Below are positions 1 through 9,783 of a stretch of DNA of 52,617 nt, piece after piece; within the stretch, counting starts at the first letter, position 1; every line of letters starts with the position of its first letter. The translations under genes and the position numbers were made by a program. Below the pieces are notes generated by a model. The model was not told the DNA's origin. It searched no databases and worked only from the letters and a program-made list of their open reading frames with translations. The stretch lies in the NCBI GenBank assembly GCA_036940085.1, contig JALLBK010000015.1, forward strand, positions 1 through 52,617, given 5' to 3'. Source of the stretch: Discostella pseudostelligera. Taxonomy: Eukaryota; Bacillariophyta; Thalassiosirophyceae; Thalassiosirales; Thalassiosiraceae.

Positions 1-214
1 TTGAGCTTTACATAACAAAAGTACCAATGAGCTTTACGTGGCTAGCTGCTGCTAGACGCGCAGCGGCTAGTCTAGTTAAAAATATCTTGGTATCGTAGAA
101 ATTTATCGCTAAACTAGGGCTAAGCCTCAATCAAGCCTTCTCGCTCTCTCTATAGAGAGCTTGCCCTCGATTGTCATTTCTCATTTCCATTGAATCCACA
201 ACAATAGCAGCACC
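1..214. other. Upstream region of the CUE-domain gene
   Basis: There is no coding signal here. The stretch contains a 14-bp perfect palindrome (CTCTCTATAGAGAG, 146-159) about 55 bp before the start codon, and a short direct repeat (GAGCTTTAC) near the left edge. It is probably promoter and 5' UTR of the gene starting at 215. Confidence 0.4.
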
Positions 215-1355
215 ATGGCAATATCCTACGAAGATGCCCTCGCCACCCTCCAATCAATGTTCACCGGGTACACGGCTCAACAATTGGATACCGTCCTCCG
301 GCACCAAGGCGGTCATATGGAAAATACGGTGTCGATTCTACTGAACCATGGCGACGAGTCTCCAGAGGCGTTGATGCAAAAGTTGCCAACGTTACCCACG
401 GGCGGCGGTGGCGGTGGCGGTGGTAGTGCGGACATGGACGCGGATGAACGATTGGCACGCCAACTAGCTGCTGAATATGATCGACAGCCACGTACCAGCG
501 CGATAGGGAGCAGTAGTAGTTCGATAGGGACAATTCCAACAAGTAATCGCTCGAATTTCAATTCGAACATTCCGGATTTTCGAACACCCGTCGCTGAGCA
601 GCAGCAGCCAACATCCCAACAACCACCCGCTGGAACCAAGGGGAGGGGGCTACCAACAGTTTTGCCGTCTGACTTTTTGCGAATTCCCGGAAGAAAGTAT
701 CCTGCATCGTCTCCAAATGATGCAATTCCCAATGCAAGACCAGGACCAGGTGCTAGTATGGGTCAGTTGGTAACAGACGAACAATTGGCGCGAATGTTAC
801 AAGATGAATTATTCCAAGAAGAACTTCGGAATAATCCTGAATTCTCACATTTGGCAGGGAGACGTAATCCCAGGGCAGATCATTTCGCCGGAGGAAGTAG
901 TAGCGGGCAGATGACTGGCAGGTCGACCTATGCCGGTACGGGTGGAGTATTCGGTGGAAGTGGAGGCATCAACGAACGGAACGACTTTTTTGATCGATTA
1001 TCTGGTAAGCAATGAATCGCTTCAGACCTCCTTAGACTTCCCTTCATCATCAGGAATCTTATCATTTGCTTTTCAATTTTGACCCTTGTTAGAACTCGGG
1101 GATGCAGCAAAGCGTCGTTTGGGAGACTTTGCCGCTGACTGGAGAGAATCGAATAGATCATCCCGGCCTCTATTTGGTGTTGGTGCTGCCAGTGGAAGCA
1201 GCTCTCAACCTATACGGAATGAACGGCGAGGGTTGTTATCAAATGATTTGAATATGGATGACGAAGAAGAGATGGATTTTGTGGGGGGAGGCGGGAATAG
1301 TGGGAGAGATTTTGAAATGAATGATGTTGGGAGCGGCGACAAGAAGAAAGATTGA
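215..1355 (+). CDS. CUE-domain protein (two exons, 350 aa)
   Basis: Spliced model join(215..1004, 1093..1355). The N-terminal 45 or so residues look like a CUE ubiquitin-binding helical bundle: an Ala-Leu-rich first helix, an MFTGY segment matching the MFP-type turn, and a last helix with SILLNHGDE. CUE domains bind ubiquitin, so a role as a ubiquitin-pathway adaptor is inferred from the family. After a Gly-rich linker come two similar helices (DERLARQLAAEYDRQ and DEQLARMLQDELFQEEL) and a charged Ser/Gly-rich tail. The 88-nt intron has a GTAAGC donor and TTAG acceptor. It splits a codon (G|AA, Glu) and joins the frame to a second exon ending in a Lys-rich C-terminus; without splicing the reading stops at 1015. 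A polyadenylation-like AATAAA follows near 1410. No catalytic domain is visible. Confidence 0.75.
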
Positions 1356-1513
1356 TCAGTTGATTCCTCTTGTTTGATTCCTCATGAGTGAATACGTTCT
1401 GTGCTGTCGAATAAATATTGTATTAAATTGATGTGTGATAATAGGTAGCTTGAACCGTCTTTCATGTCAGTCGTCTCCAGTAAGAAGTAAAAGTAGTGGT
1501 GCATCAATCGGTA

Positions 1514-3391
1514 TCAATGACTCAACTCCAACTCCAACTCGGCTTTAATTTCTTTCATCGTAGGTCTCTTACTATAATGAGCGTCCCATGCACTCTTCAT
1601 CAAACCGACGACGCGGGCTGACCAACCTTCTTTGATTTTGGGCCTCTCACCCCAAGTGATAACCATATCGCGAATGTCCTTCGGGGTGAGGTGTGCGTAG
1701 GGCCGTTCCAGAGCAGCGACTTCCCACAACAAAATTCCAAAACTGTAGCAATCCGCGAGGTAATTGTATGGCCAGCTGTTGGCATTTTCGGGTGCAATGT
1801 ATCGAATGCTTCCGGTGTTCGGTGTGAGTTTGTACGTCCCATCTTTGCAGTCATCCTCCTCGTGTACTTCTTTGGCGAGTCCAAAGTCAAACAGCATCAC
1901 ATTCCCTTGACTGCCAAAGCCTATATTCTCGGGCTTTATGTCTCTGTAAATGATTTTTAGGTCATGCATGTAACATAATGCCCCAGCCAAGTCTCCCATC
2001 ACTCTAATCCTCTCCTCCCAGAGATTTTGTAGCTTCGTTGATTTGTGCAAGTGAAAAATGCTATGCTCTAAAAAATGGTCCTGCTGTTTCTTCCAAGTTC
2101 CATTAATCCTATCCGATAAAGTCTCATGCAAACGATCCAATACCAAAAAATAACGTGGACTGAACATATCCTCTTGTCCAACGGCACGCAGCTTCAAAAT
2201 ATTGTGATGATTCAGCACGCTGAGGAAATAAGTTTCTCTCGCCATATCGATTGCGGCTTGTATGAACATCTTGAAATCATTTTCAACGATGGAAGGTGAG
2301 ATAAGTTTAATGGCATAGGATGACTCTCCCTCTCTGGTAGCAGTGGCTTGATAATAGGCTCTGGTTCTAGAATCATGTTGTGCACCTACTGGGCTATCTT
2401 CGGAGATCACATTGTTCGATGTATCACACGATGAATTGCAGCTGCACAACTCCACATCCTCTTGCAAAACTGCATCATTCCCTTCCTCTCCTGGTGATCT
2501 ATCTCTCCACGCCATAAATGAAAAGTTTGTTGCTGCTGGTTGGCATCCTCGTCGCGTAGGACGAGCATCCTCCTCCGTAGCTTTCGAAAGAGTAGTAGCA
2601 TCGAAGTTGCCCAACTTCATCACCATTGATTGCCGACCACCACCAGAATCACTATGATAATGTGTAAGTCGGTTATAATCTCGTCGCAAACTATGCAGAA
2701 AACCAAAACTCTTCCTCCTCTTGGATTGCTCCGTACTCTCGCCGACCTCAATTGTACTGCTCTTCAGATGATTGTTTCGTATGTCATCATCTACACCCTC
2801 TATCGCTTGGGGTAGTTCATAAATATCAATGGACTTGATTTCAACTACTGTTCCAAAGCCACCAGTTCCCAATGTCTTTCCCAATGTCAACTCCTGTATA
2901 TCAAAACGAGGTATGACGTGATGCTGCTGCAGCTCCCCGTCATTTAATAGTTTGGAGTTGTCGAAGTACCGCTTAATTTTCTCCCGTGCTTGACGTATCT
3001 TCACTTTATTATAATGTCGTGTCTGAGACTGGCTGAAGGTTTTTTGTTCTGGATGTTCATAATGATGTTGGGGAAGACATCCTCCTCCTCCCCCTCCTCC
3101 TCCGTGGTCGAGACTGCTGCTGCTGCTAGGCGTGGCAGTATTATTATTGGTTACTCCTCGTTTCAGTAAAGTCAGTGGCGAGATCATTCCGGTGGCTGTG
3201 TCATAATCATAGGATAAGGGACAAGGTGACTGCCTCGATAATATAGATGAGGAGACATTTCCGTCAGCATCATCAATCATCGTGGTGCGTAGGTTGGCGG
3301 ACGCCATGGTAATGGTCCTTGTCCTGCCTTGTCCTTGGAATGAATGTGGATTTGGATTTTTTGGAGGTGGACGGGTGGAGATTGCATGCAC
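1514..3391 (-). CDS. Serine/threonine protein kinase with a large N-lobe insertion
   Basis: A complete kinase domain occupies the C-terminal two thirds of 625 aa. The glycine loop GTGGFGTV is near residue 175, the VAIK-type lysine (YAIKL) near 360, the catalytic loop YRDIKPEN near 480, DFG near 500 and the APE motif (IAPEN) near 530. A subdomain IX-XI region follows, ending at the stop. The catalytic loop has Tyr in place of the usual His of HRD. About 170 residues of charged, Ser-rich sequence separate the glycine loop from the lysine, far more than the usual 15-20. The N-terminal 130 residues are low complexity with a poly-Gly run. The start is uncertain: Met29 (codon at 3307) has a better context and precedes MASANL. 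The overall pattern is TKL-like, but I cannot name the subfamily or substrate. It is divergently transcribed from the gene at 3663. Confidence 0.85.
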   Translation of the reverse strand: MHAISTRPPPKNPNPHSFQGQGRTRTITMASANLRTTMIDDADGNVSSSILSRQSPCPLSYDYDTATGMISPLTLLKRGVTNNNTATPSSSSSLDHGGGGGGGGCLPQHHYEHPEQKTFSQSQTRHYNKVKIRQAREKIKRYFDNSKLLNDGELQQHHVIPRFDIQELTLGKTLGTGGFGTVVEIKSIDIYELPQAIEGVDDDIRNNHLKSSTIEVGESTEQSKRRKSFGFLHSLRRDYNRLTHYHSDSGGGRQSMVMKLGNFDATTLSKATEEDARPTRRGCQPAATNFSFMAWRDRSPGEEGNDAVLQEDVELCSCNSSCDTSNNVISEDSPVGAQHDSRTRAYYQATATREGESSYAIKLISPSIVENDFKMFIQAAIDMARETYFLSVLNHHNILKLRAVGQEDMFSPRYFLVLDRLHETLSDRINGTWKKQQDHFLEHSIFHLHKSTKLQNLWEERIRVMGDLAGALCYMHDLKIIYRDIKPENIGFGSQGNVMLFDFGLAKEVHEEDDCKDGTYKLTPNTGSIRYIAPENANSWPYNYLADCYSFGILLWEVAALERPYAHLTPKDIRDMVITWGERPKIKEGWSARVVGLMKSAWDAHYSKRPTMKEIKAELELELSH

Positions 3392-3662
3392 TTCAAAAAA
3401 GCCAAAATCCGATCAGACCAAACTGATTCGGCAAAGAAATACTCGAATCTACCTTGGCGCCTTTTTCACTGTCGCATCAAAGCCAGTGTTCGCGTCGTAA
3501 CGGTTATGTGACACGCACTTGAGAACCCTACGAAGCCGAAAGAGAAGGCTGGATGCCAGCGCAGAGACAGGCAGACGGAGAGCGAGACACAGCCGCAGAG
3601 ACGAGATGCACTAAAACAGCTAGATAGCAGCAACAAGCAACAACAACAAAATCTATGGTTCA

Positions 3663-4817
3663 ATGAGGTTCAATGAATTGAATGACGAAGAATTGATGCA
3701 CCGCACCATGCCGCCAACCTCCATATTTGATCGCCTTGCCCATCAAGGAACCGCCGCATCACTTGCTCGAGAAGCCGAGGAGAAGAAACTCCGTGAAGAG
3801 ATCGAGCAGCGCCGAGCCGCTGTTGCCGCCACCAAAGCGCTGCATATCAATACCAAAGTCGCCCCTCCGCAAGATGTGGGCACGAGCTCGACACCAATAA
3901 AGACTCCAAAGCTTACCCCACAACAGCAAGCTGCCTTCTTCGATCGTCTTGCCAAGCAGGAGACGGTATCATCTGCAGCTCATCATAACAATATTATTCA
4001 CAATGGTTGTAGTACTGGTGCAGGAAAGAACGGAGTGCACAAAGCCAGCCCCCGAAATCATCATCATGGGGAGAATGATGATGTACAACAAGCGGTATAC
4101 AATCGGCTATACAAGCAAGAGACTGCCTCCTCCAAGGCACATCATGCCGTCAAAGAGGAGGTGACGAAATTGCCACCACCACATCCCGTATCTCCACGAA
4201 ATAATAATGCCTCGTCTGCACCACCACCCAGTCTACTCCAACGTTCCCCACCTACCCATCCGCCCACACCCATCTCCATGAACTTGTTCATTCGCACTCA
4301 CACCCAAAAACAACAGCAGGACGCTCAATTTTCCAATTTGGAAATAACCTCGAACGCCGTTCGGAAACAAATCAATCTCCATCAATCTGGAAAAATATCT
4401 GCATTATCATTAACGCATGACGTCATTACTGAATTATTCACAATGGATTTCCAACCTGGCGCTTCTACTGCGCATCATCATCAGCATGAAGTAGGGGACG
4501 CTCCTCCTGAAACAGCAACGACAACAACATTAAATGGGCATTGGCAAATTGGCACAGCGATTGTTGAAGAATTGGACCCTACAACTGACAAAACATTGTT
4601 GTTGCACAACGTCGGTGTGGGGGAGGATGGTCAACCACAACCCAACAGTGAGGAACAAAAAGCGAAGTTGGAGTGTTTCTGGGCCGAGAAGGAAGCAATT
4701 CTGGATTCTCACGAGATTTACAGCGTCGCCAAGGCGAAGGCCATCATTAAGATCTTTGGGGGAAAGAGCATATATGTCGATGAGTATCAGTATACGGTGG
4801 TTCGACGGGAGAAGTAG
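3663..4817 (+). CDS. FDRL-motif repeat protein of unknown function
   Basis: A 384-aa protein whose N-terminal half carries three copies of a short motif: IFDRLAHQGTAASLA near residue 21, FFDRLAKQETVSSAAHH near 94 and VYNRLYKQETASSKAHH near 148. The spacing is filled by Pro/His/Asn-rich linkers. Similar D/N-R-L-x-x-Q-x-T-x-S-S motifs are, to my recollection, common in stramenopile proteins of unknown role; I do not recognise a named family. The C-terminal 120 residues look folded, with an alternating hydrophobic/charged pattern ending in IIKIFGGKSIYVDEYQYTVVRR. No signal peptide, membrane segment or catalytic motif is seen. It shares a 271-bp upstream region with the divergent kinase gene. Confidence 0.7.
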   Translation: MRFNELNDEELMHRTMPPTSIFDRLAHQGTAASLAREAEEKKLREEIEQRRAAVAATKALHINTKVAPPQDVGTSSTPIKTPKLTPQQQAAFFDRLAKQETVSSAAHHNNIIHNGCSTGAGKNGVHKASPRNHHHGENDDVQQAVYNRLYKQETASSKAHHAVKEEVTKLPPPHPVSPRNNNASSAPPPSLLQRSPPTHPPTPISMNLFIRTHTQKQQQDAQFSNLEITSNAVRKQINLHQSGKISALSLTHDVITELFTMDFQPGASTAHHHQHEVGDAPPETATTTTLNGHWQIGTAIVEELDPTTDKTLLLHNVGVGEDGQPQPNSEEQKAKLECFWAEKEAILDSHEIYSVAKAKAIIKIFGGKSIYVDEYQYTVVRREK

Positions 4818-5045
4818 GTTTAGGGAGAGGGGAAGATGTGTGTGTATACGAAGAAGTTATCACATTGTTATGGTTTGAGCGGGTTTGAGCGTATTATTTG
4901 AGAACGGAGCTATCATTACTCAACAAACAAGTAGGAAAGTTCGTATTTGAAACGATGAATCTATATTTATTACTAATCATGCATAGGAAACTAATGTCAC
5001 TAACTAATTTCATCGGCATATGACACAATATGAATATTCATCCAT

Positions 5046-6458
5046 TTAAGATTGGTCCTCCGACTTCCCTTTGTTCTCTTTCTCTTTGACGACGACTAGG
5101 CTCCTTATCATGTCAATGAATATCCTCTCAATCGCATCCTCCATATCCTCCATGAGATGCAATTGCTGTTTCATCATCCGTTGGAGTACATTCAATGTTG
5201 TCGATTTCTGCTGCGTTTGGGGTTGCGGTTGCCACTCTTTCTCATGTTGTTGTTGTTGAGTGTGCATTTCATCAATAGTACCAAATCCATCATTCCTAGT
5301 ATCAATACAAGTTCCCATCCTCCACGAGGCCACACCGCACTGGTTACATATGTTATCCATCCGATTCGATAGCTTCACGTATTGTCGAGGTGAATACTCC
5401 CCCATGGCCAAATCGGCACAGGATAGTAATATGAATATTGACGCTTTCCTTCTTTGTTTGTCTTGATTTTGCTTTGTTTGCTCTTCTTGCTGTGATTGTT
5501 CGTTGTTGCAATGATTGTCTTCTCGTAGAAAGGAAGTGTAGGATTGTATCTGCTGTTGCAATGCGTCTAGTTCTGGCCAACCTACTAATCCTCCCGTTCC
5601 CGACGATGATATATCCGTAGTGTGTGATACATAGGATGCATTGGACGAGTTGGCGAAGCAGTGTTGGCTAGATGATGAAGTGGTAGTGAATGTGATTGGG
5701 GAGATAGGACACCGGCAAACAATTACGATGGCATCAACTCGATGTATCAATTGTCGTAGTGATTCTGCAATGCTCGTATTATACATGGGAGATGGAAGAT
5801 CCGAAGTAACCGACTGTGTATTGCAAGAGTAGGAATCTAGTTCATTAATGGGAGTGGATGTTTGCTGTTGTGGTGGTGGACGGATAAATTGTGAAGGAAT
5901 GTTCATATCCCAGCACTGGACGCGGATGCAAATTGAATTCGTTTTCTGTTGTGCTGCGCCGTCCTCATGAATGCTCGATGATTCGTCATCCTGTTCAGAC
6001 CAAATGGTAATGTCCTTCTTGTAATAATCTGCCAAGGTTGGTTGCTCTCCTCGTTCACCACCACCATAAAATCTCCCGCCACTCTGAAAACTGGACGTGC
6101 CCATGCTATTGTAGGATGCGGCACCTCCACCTCCGTTATTATTGTTGGTAAGAGAAGTGCCAAGATCAAATTTATTTCTCTCATTCCCATGGCTATTGAT
6201 GTCGATAGTATGGCAGTGGTTGGCACAATGACGATGAATGAACTTGTGTACAATTGACGATTTTCCAACTTGGGCATCACCGACGACGGCAATTTTGCAG
6301 AGGTGGGAGGGCTTGGGTGGAAATGGTGACGGAGGAGGAGGTGGTGGCGAGGACGACGGCGTTGGTGGCCCGGGGAATATGCGCACTCTGTAGCATGATT
6401 CGTCGACGTGATTGTCATGGGGCGACCCTGTGGTAGGGTAGGAGTAGTTGGCTGCCAT
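5046..6458 (-). CDS. Divergent Ras/Rab-like small GTPase with long insertions
   Basis: The N-terminal segment has a clear G1/P-loop: a beta strand CKIAVVGD followed by GDAQVGKSS near residues 55-70. Later segments fit a Ras-like fold: a WDM strand end in place of WDxxG, a hydrophobic strand DAIVIVCRC, and IFILLSCADLA where the NKxD guanine-specificity motif should be. At 470 aa it is more than twice the usual Rab length, because Gly/Asn/Ser/Gln-rich insertions lie between the core strands. The lost Gly of DxxG and the degenerate NKxD suggest weak hydrolysis or altered nucleotide selectivity (inference). It could be a Rab-like or SPG1/RABL-type protein, but I cannot assign it. It is divergent from the CDIN1-like gene across a 293-bp promoter containing several E2F-like boxes. 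Confidence 0.65.
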   Translation of the reverse strand: MAANYSYPTTGSPHDNHVDESCYRVRIFPGPPTPSSSPPPPPPSPFPPKPSHLCKIAVVGDAQVGKSSIVHKFIHRHCANHCHTIDINSHGNERNKFDLGTSLTNNNNGGGGAASYNSMGTSSFQSGGRFYGGGERGEQPTLADYYKKDITIWSEQDDESSSIHEDGAAQQKTNSICIRVQCWDMNIPSQFIRPPPQQQTSTPINELDSYSCNTQSVTSDLPSPMYNTSIAESLRQLIHRVDAIVIVCRCPISPITFTTTSSSSQHCFANSSNASYVSHTTDISSSGTGGLVGWPELDALQQQIQSYTSFLREDNHCNNEQSQQEEQTKQNQDKQRRKASIFILLSCADLAMGEYSPRQYVKLSNRMDNICNQCGVASWRMGTCIDTRNDGFGTIDEMHTQQQQHEKEWQPQPQTQQKSTTLNVLQRMMKQQLHLMEDMEDAIERIFIDMIRSLVVVKEKENKGKSEDQS

Positions 6459-6751
6459 GGTTCATGCTCAATGTCATACAATGCCGCCGCCTCGAACGTC
6501 GCCGTACGAGATTTCTTCCCGCCAAATCTTGATTTTGTCACCGCCGAATCTTTCGTGCTCTTTTGGCGGGAAAGCCCCGAGTTGACTTCCCGCCAAATCT
6601 TTTTTGCCACTCTGAATCGATGCTCCCGCCAAAAAGCAAAGCCATTCAAACATACCGCTGACCGCTGCAAGCTGTTCATGACTTCTTCATCAAACCCGTA
6701 TGGATTAGATGGTATTATGGCAGTGGAAGGTAGTCTCATAATAATGCTGAT
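6459..6751. promoter_or_regulatory. Divergent promoter with multiple E2F-like boxes
   Basis: The gap between two divergent genes holds at least four TTTSSCGC-type elements: TTCCCGCCAAATCTT at 6516-6530, the reverse-orientation palindromic form TTTGGCGGGAAA at 6562-6573, TTCCCGCCAAATCTTTTTT at 6587-6605, and CTCCCGCCAAAAA at 6623-6635. A degenerate CCGCCGAATCTTT is at 6541. The pattern matches the established E2F/DP consensus, suggesting cell-cycle control of the flanking genes (inference). Confidence 0.6.
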
Positions 6752-8005
6752 ATGGGAAAGAGGAAGAGAAGAGCTGAATTGACAATGTCGGGCGAGGAGA
6801 GTGGTCGCAGCAATCGTCGCGGCGGCCGTGAGGGGCGAGGAGGCCGACGTCTGTACTACGGGGGTCGGCACGCCCATAGAAATGCTGTCATGCAAATGCA
6901 ACCACAATTTAGTAATCCAGTGATCGATGTCGATTTCCTCCCATACTCCGCGGTTACGAATACAGTAGCAATGTCTACGACATCACTACACAATAATCCA
7001 TTGATCGATGCCACTGCACTTCCAGCTACCGTCGCTGCACCGAATGTAGTGTCAGCAACGACGTCTCGGGCATCATCCACCATCACAATGGATTCAGAGA
7101 CTGCTCCTACTTTTGCATCGTCGGCAAACAACTACATCACTTATATCCTCCCTTGGCCAAATCCATTTTTGCATTACATACCCATATCAGAGGAAGAACG
7201 TCTACTACCCACATTGATCCGTTGGGGAAAGAAAGAACGGGGCATGATGCGAGACCAACCAGATTTTCGACTACCCCAACTCAATCGAATGTTGGAAAAC
7301 CAACGTATATCACTTTTACAATCTCTTTCCCTACGAAGACATCATCTCAAACTATTAAATCCCAACCTTCGTATGCCCAACCTACGTCTTGGTTCTGAGG
7401 ACAATATCAATGCTGCTGCTGAAATATTCGAACGATCAGTCGACTCGTACTTGCGACGTCACAATGTCGAATTTTGGACCGAGAAGGAGCAACAGAGGAT
7501 TCATGTGCGGAGTAATCGATATGAGAAACAGCCTCCTACGCCAGATTTTAGGATGAAGAATGGACATGCGGTTGTCCTCGACTTGTCGTCGTGTGAGGAG
7601 GGTGGTGATGTCCACAATCGCAGCAGTAACAGCAACTTCGGCAACAGCGACATCAACAGCAACCTTTCAACCTCATCTACAATCAACACCACCAACAGCA
7701 GTACAAGCAATCGACCAATTATCACAACCATCCATTGGATCGAGGCAAAAATGTTTTACGGAGCCAGTACCATCCCCCATGACACACCCAATGCCGTGGG
7801 AACCATTCTATCCAAAGTAAAACAATATGTTGCACTTTATGGACATGGTGCACTTGTTTTCATGTACGGATGTGGAGATCAATTGGCACGTCAATTGGCA
7901 GATGTGGGTGTGTTGGCATTGGATGGACGATGCTTGGATTTGGAGGAGGTGGTACGGCATCAGAAACGGTGGTGTGCGGATGCTAATGGAAATATACTGT
8001 TTTGA
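6752..8005 (+). CDS. CDIN1 (C15orf41)-like PD-(D/E)XK nuclease
   Basis: A 417-aa protein with a C-terminal region resembling CDAN1-interacting nuclease 1. The candidate catalytic pieces are TPDF near residue 256, then after an Asn/Ser-rich insertion HWIEAKMFYG near 328. This gives the D...ExK pattern of PD-(D/E)XK nucleases. It is followed by a Val-Lys-Gln-Tyr helix and GHGALVFMYGCG, similar in layout to the GPGLVIYWYG strand of the human protein. The middle region (residues 145-245) is helical. In animals the family works with Codanin-1 in histone supply and erythroid chromatin; its role in protists is unknown. The basic N-terminus (KRKRRAE, then RGGREGRGG) may be a nuclear localisation signal. 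Met12 is an alternative start. E2F-like boxes upstream would fit an S-phase role (inference). Confidence 0.65.
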   Translation: MGKRKRRAELTMSGEESGRSNRRGGREGRGGRRLYYGGRHAHRNAVMQMQPQFSNPVIDVDFLPYSAVTNTVAMSTTSLHNNPLIDATALPATVAAPNVVSATTSRASSTITMDSETAPTFASSANNYITYILPWPNPFLHYIPISEEERLLPTLIRWGKKERGMMRDQPDFRLPQLNRMLENQRISLLQSLSLRRHHLKLLNPNLRMPNLRLGSEDNINAAAEIFERSVDSYLRRHNVEFWTEKEQQRIHVRSNRYEKQPPTPDFRMKNGHAVVLDLSSCEEGGDVHNRSSNSNFGNSDINSNLSTSSTINTTNSSTSNRPIITTIHWIEAKMFYGASTIPHDTPNAVGTILSKVKQYVALYGHGALVFMYGCGDQLARQLADVGVLALDGRCLDLEEVVRHQKRWCADANGNILF

Positions 8006-8588
8006 GATGTCGGTGTATGTGTAGGACAATGAATTGAGTGTGAATAATGTGTACAATGTGTAGTGATAAACCGTACGAACGATCGATAGTGGATAGTCGA
8101 TCGTTCTTCCTCTTCATAGATTTGCATTGATCAGTGCGACCATATTGTTCACAACTGCCAGTGTACTTCTTCTCTTATTTTGCTTGTATCGACATCGAAC
8201 ATCGACAGTTAATAGTGAATAACATCAAGGACAAAACCTTCTTCGGCGTGCAAATCAATTGACTTCGGAGAAGGTACACGTGGCAGTCGGAAGGACTCGA
8301 CTCGACACGTGGATCTTCTTCTCCCACCTCCACGTGGAGGTCACCACAATCCCGATGCCAGACAGACGGACGATTCATAGAAAAAGGCGGGAAAGCCGCC
8401 ACGCACATCTTGTGCACCAAAATCCCAAATCCAGGTCTTCGTCATATCGTCATTGGCCGCCTCCCTGCGGATTGCCGTCGGTCCTCGTGGTCGTCTATCG
8501 TATCGTACCATTACCATCTCCAGTCTTCACCTCCACTACCCATCGCTCCATCGATAGTATCAATCGTCGGTCCATATCATCATTCATC
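8006..8588 (+). promoter_or_regulatory. FPPS upstream region with three CACGTGG boxes
   Basis: Three CACGTG boxes, each extended to CACGTGG, lie at 8277-8282, 8306-8311 and 8331-8336, spaced 29 and 25 bp apart and 250-310 bp before the FPPS start. An E2F-like AAAGGCGGGAAAG is at 8383-8395. The frame upstream of the FPPS Met is open for 110 codons back to 8259. The clustered motifs and lack of conservation to known FPPS suggest this stretch is leader or promoter rather than coding, although an Arg-rich targeting extension cannot be excluded. Confidence 0.5.
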
Positions 8589-9692
8589 ATGTCGTCGTCC
8601 AGCAGCAGCCAAGAAGCCTTCCTCGCCATCTACAAGGAGATCGAATCTGAACTCCTCTCCTCCCTCCAATCTCTCCCTGCACTCTCTGCGAATCTCAAAC
8701 AACAACTAGTGGACTACTACTCCATCTGTCTACCCTACACCGTCCCCGGTGGGAAAATGACCCGCGGTCTAACAGTCGTCCGGGGTGTCCAAGTATTAAA
8801 ACAACGCGAACTTACCCCCGCCGAGTACAAGGATGCAGCCATTCTCGGATGGATGGTCGAATGGCTCCAAGCCGTCTTCCTGGTCGCCGACGATATCATG
8901 GATGCCAGCATCACCCGCCGTGGTCAACCCTGTTGGTATCAAGTACCCAACGTCACCCAAGACAATGCCATTAATGATGCACTTATTCTTGAAAATATGA
9001 TCTATCAAACGATTCGTCGATATTTCAAGAGTCATCCATCGTATATCCACATTCTGGATTTGTTTATTGATACCACATTCCAGACGGAGGTGGGACAACA
9101 TATTGATACTAATGGTACACCCTATGCTGATGGAAAGAGGGCGCCACTGGATTTGAGTAGGTTTACCCTCGATCGATACCGGGGATGTGTCCGTTACAAG
9201 ACGTGTTACTACAGTTTTTATCTCTCGTGTGCTTTGGCATTGGCCTATTGCGGATATGATCCCAACGATGCTGGCGACGATAGCACCGGGGCGGCATCAC
9301 TCTACAAAAAAGCTGAAGATATATGCATGATCCTCGGAGAATACTTTCAAATCCAAGATGATGTCCTCGATGCTTTTGCCTCTCCGGAACTATTGGGTAA
9401 AATCGGTACGGATATCGAGGATGCCAAATGCTCCTGGCTAGTATGCAAGGCACTCGAATTGGTTACCGATAAACAAAAGAAGATATTGGAACAACATTAT
9501 GGCAAACATGACCCAGAGGGAGTGCAGAAGGTGAAGGACTTGTATAAGGACTTGAAGTTGCAGGAATTGTATGGCGATTATGAAGAGGAACAGAAGAAGA
9601 TTTGTGATGAATTGATTGCACAGATTGAGCCGGAGAATTTTCAGGAATTGTTCAAATTCTTGTTGGGGAAAATTTACAAGCGTGAGAAGTAA
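8589..9692 (+). CDS. FPPS: Farnesyl diphosphate synthase
   Basis: A trans-prenyltransferase that condenses IPP with DMAPP and GPP to give FPP, the precursor of sterols and other isoprenoids. The first aspartate-rich motif DDIMD is near residue 101 and the second, DDVLD, near 257. Between and around them are the GKMTRG substrate-binding segment near residue 55, TRRGQPCW, the TFQTEVGQ helix and the VRYKTCYYSFYLS helix. GTDIEDAKCSWL follows the second motif. The protein ends with a basic IYKREK, similar to the conserved KIYKR-type tail of eukaryotic FPPS. I chose the Met at 8589 because it gives 367 aa, typical of eukaryotic FPPS; the longer in-frame ORF would add 110 unconserved residues. Two bulky aromatic residues just before the first motif are replaced by smaller ones (QAVFLVADD), typical of FPP-length products. 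It converges with the MFS gene 91 bp downstream. Confidence 0.95.
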   Translation: MSSSSSSQEAFLAIYKEIESELLSSLQSLPALSANLKQQLVDYYSICLPYTVPGGKMTRGLTVVRGVQVLKQRELTPAEYKDAAILGWMVEWLQAVFLVADDIMDASITRRGQPCWYQVPNVTQDNAINDALILENMIYQTIRRYFKSHPSYIHILDLFIDTTFQTEVGQHIDTNGTPYADGKRAPLDLSRFTLDRYRGCVRYKTCYYSFYLSCALALAYCGYDPNDAGDDSTGAASLYKKAEDICMILGEYFQIQDDVLDAFASPELLGKIGTDIEDAKCSWLVCKALELVTDKQKKILEQHYGKHDPEGVQKVKDLYKDLKLQELYGDYEEEQKKICDELIAQIEPENFQELFKFLLGKIYKREK

Positions 9693-9783
9693 GAGAGACC
9701 GAGAGTGTGTCAGAGATGGTAAGACGGCAAGTGTTGATAGACGACGGTGTTGGGGGATCTATACTAGTTATAAAAGTATTACG

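Noticed and set aside
5903..6903. Minus-strand 334-aa ORF overlapping the GTPase and its promoter
   Set aside because: It is antisense and out of frame with a supported gene, low complexity, and has no domain.
8259..8588. In-frame 110-codon N-terminal extension of FPPS
   Set aside because: It holds a cluster of CACGTGG boxes and an E2F-like box, shows no family similarity, and the Met at 8589 gives the normal length.
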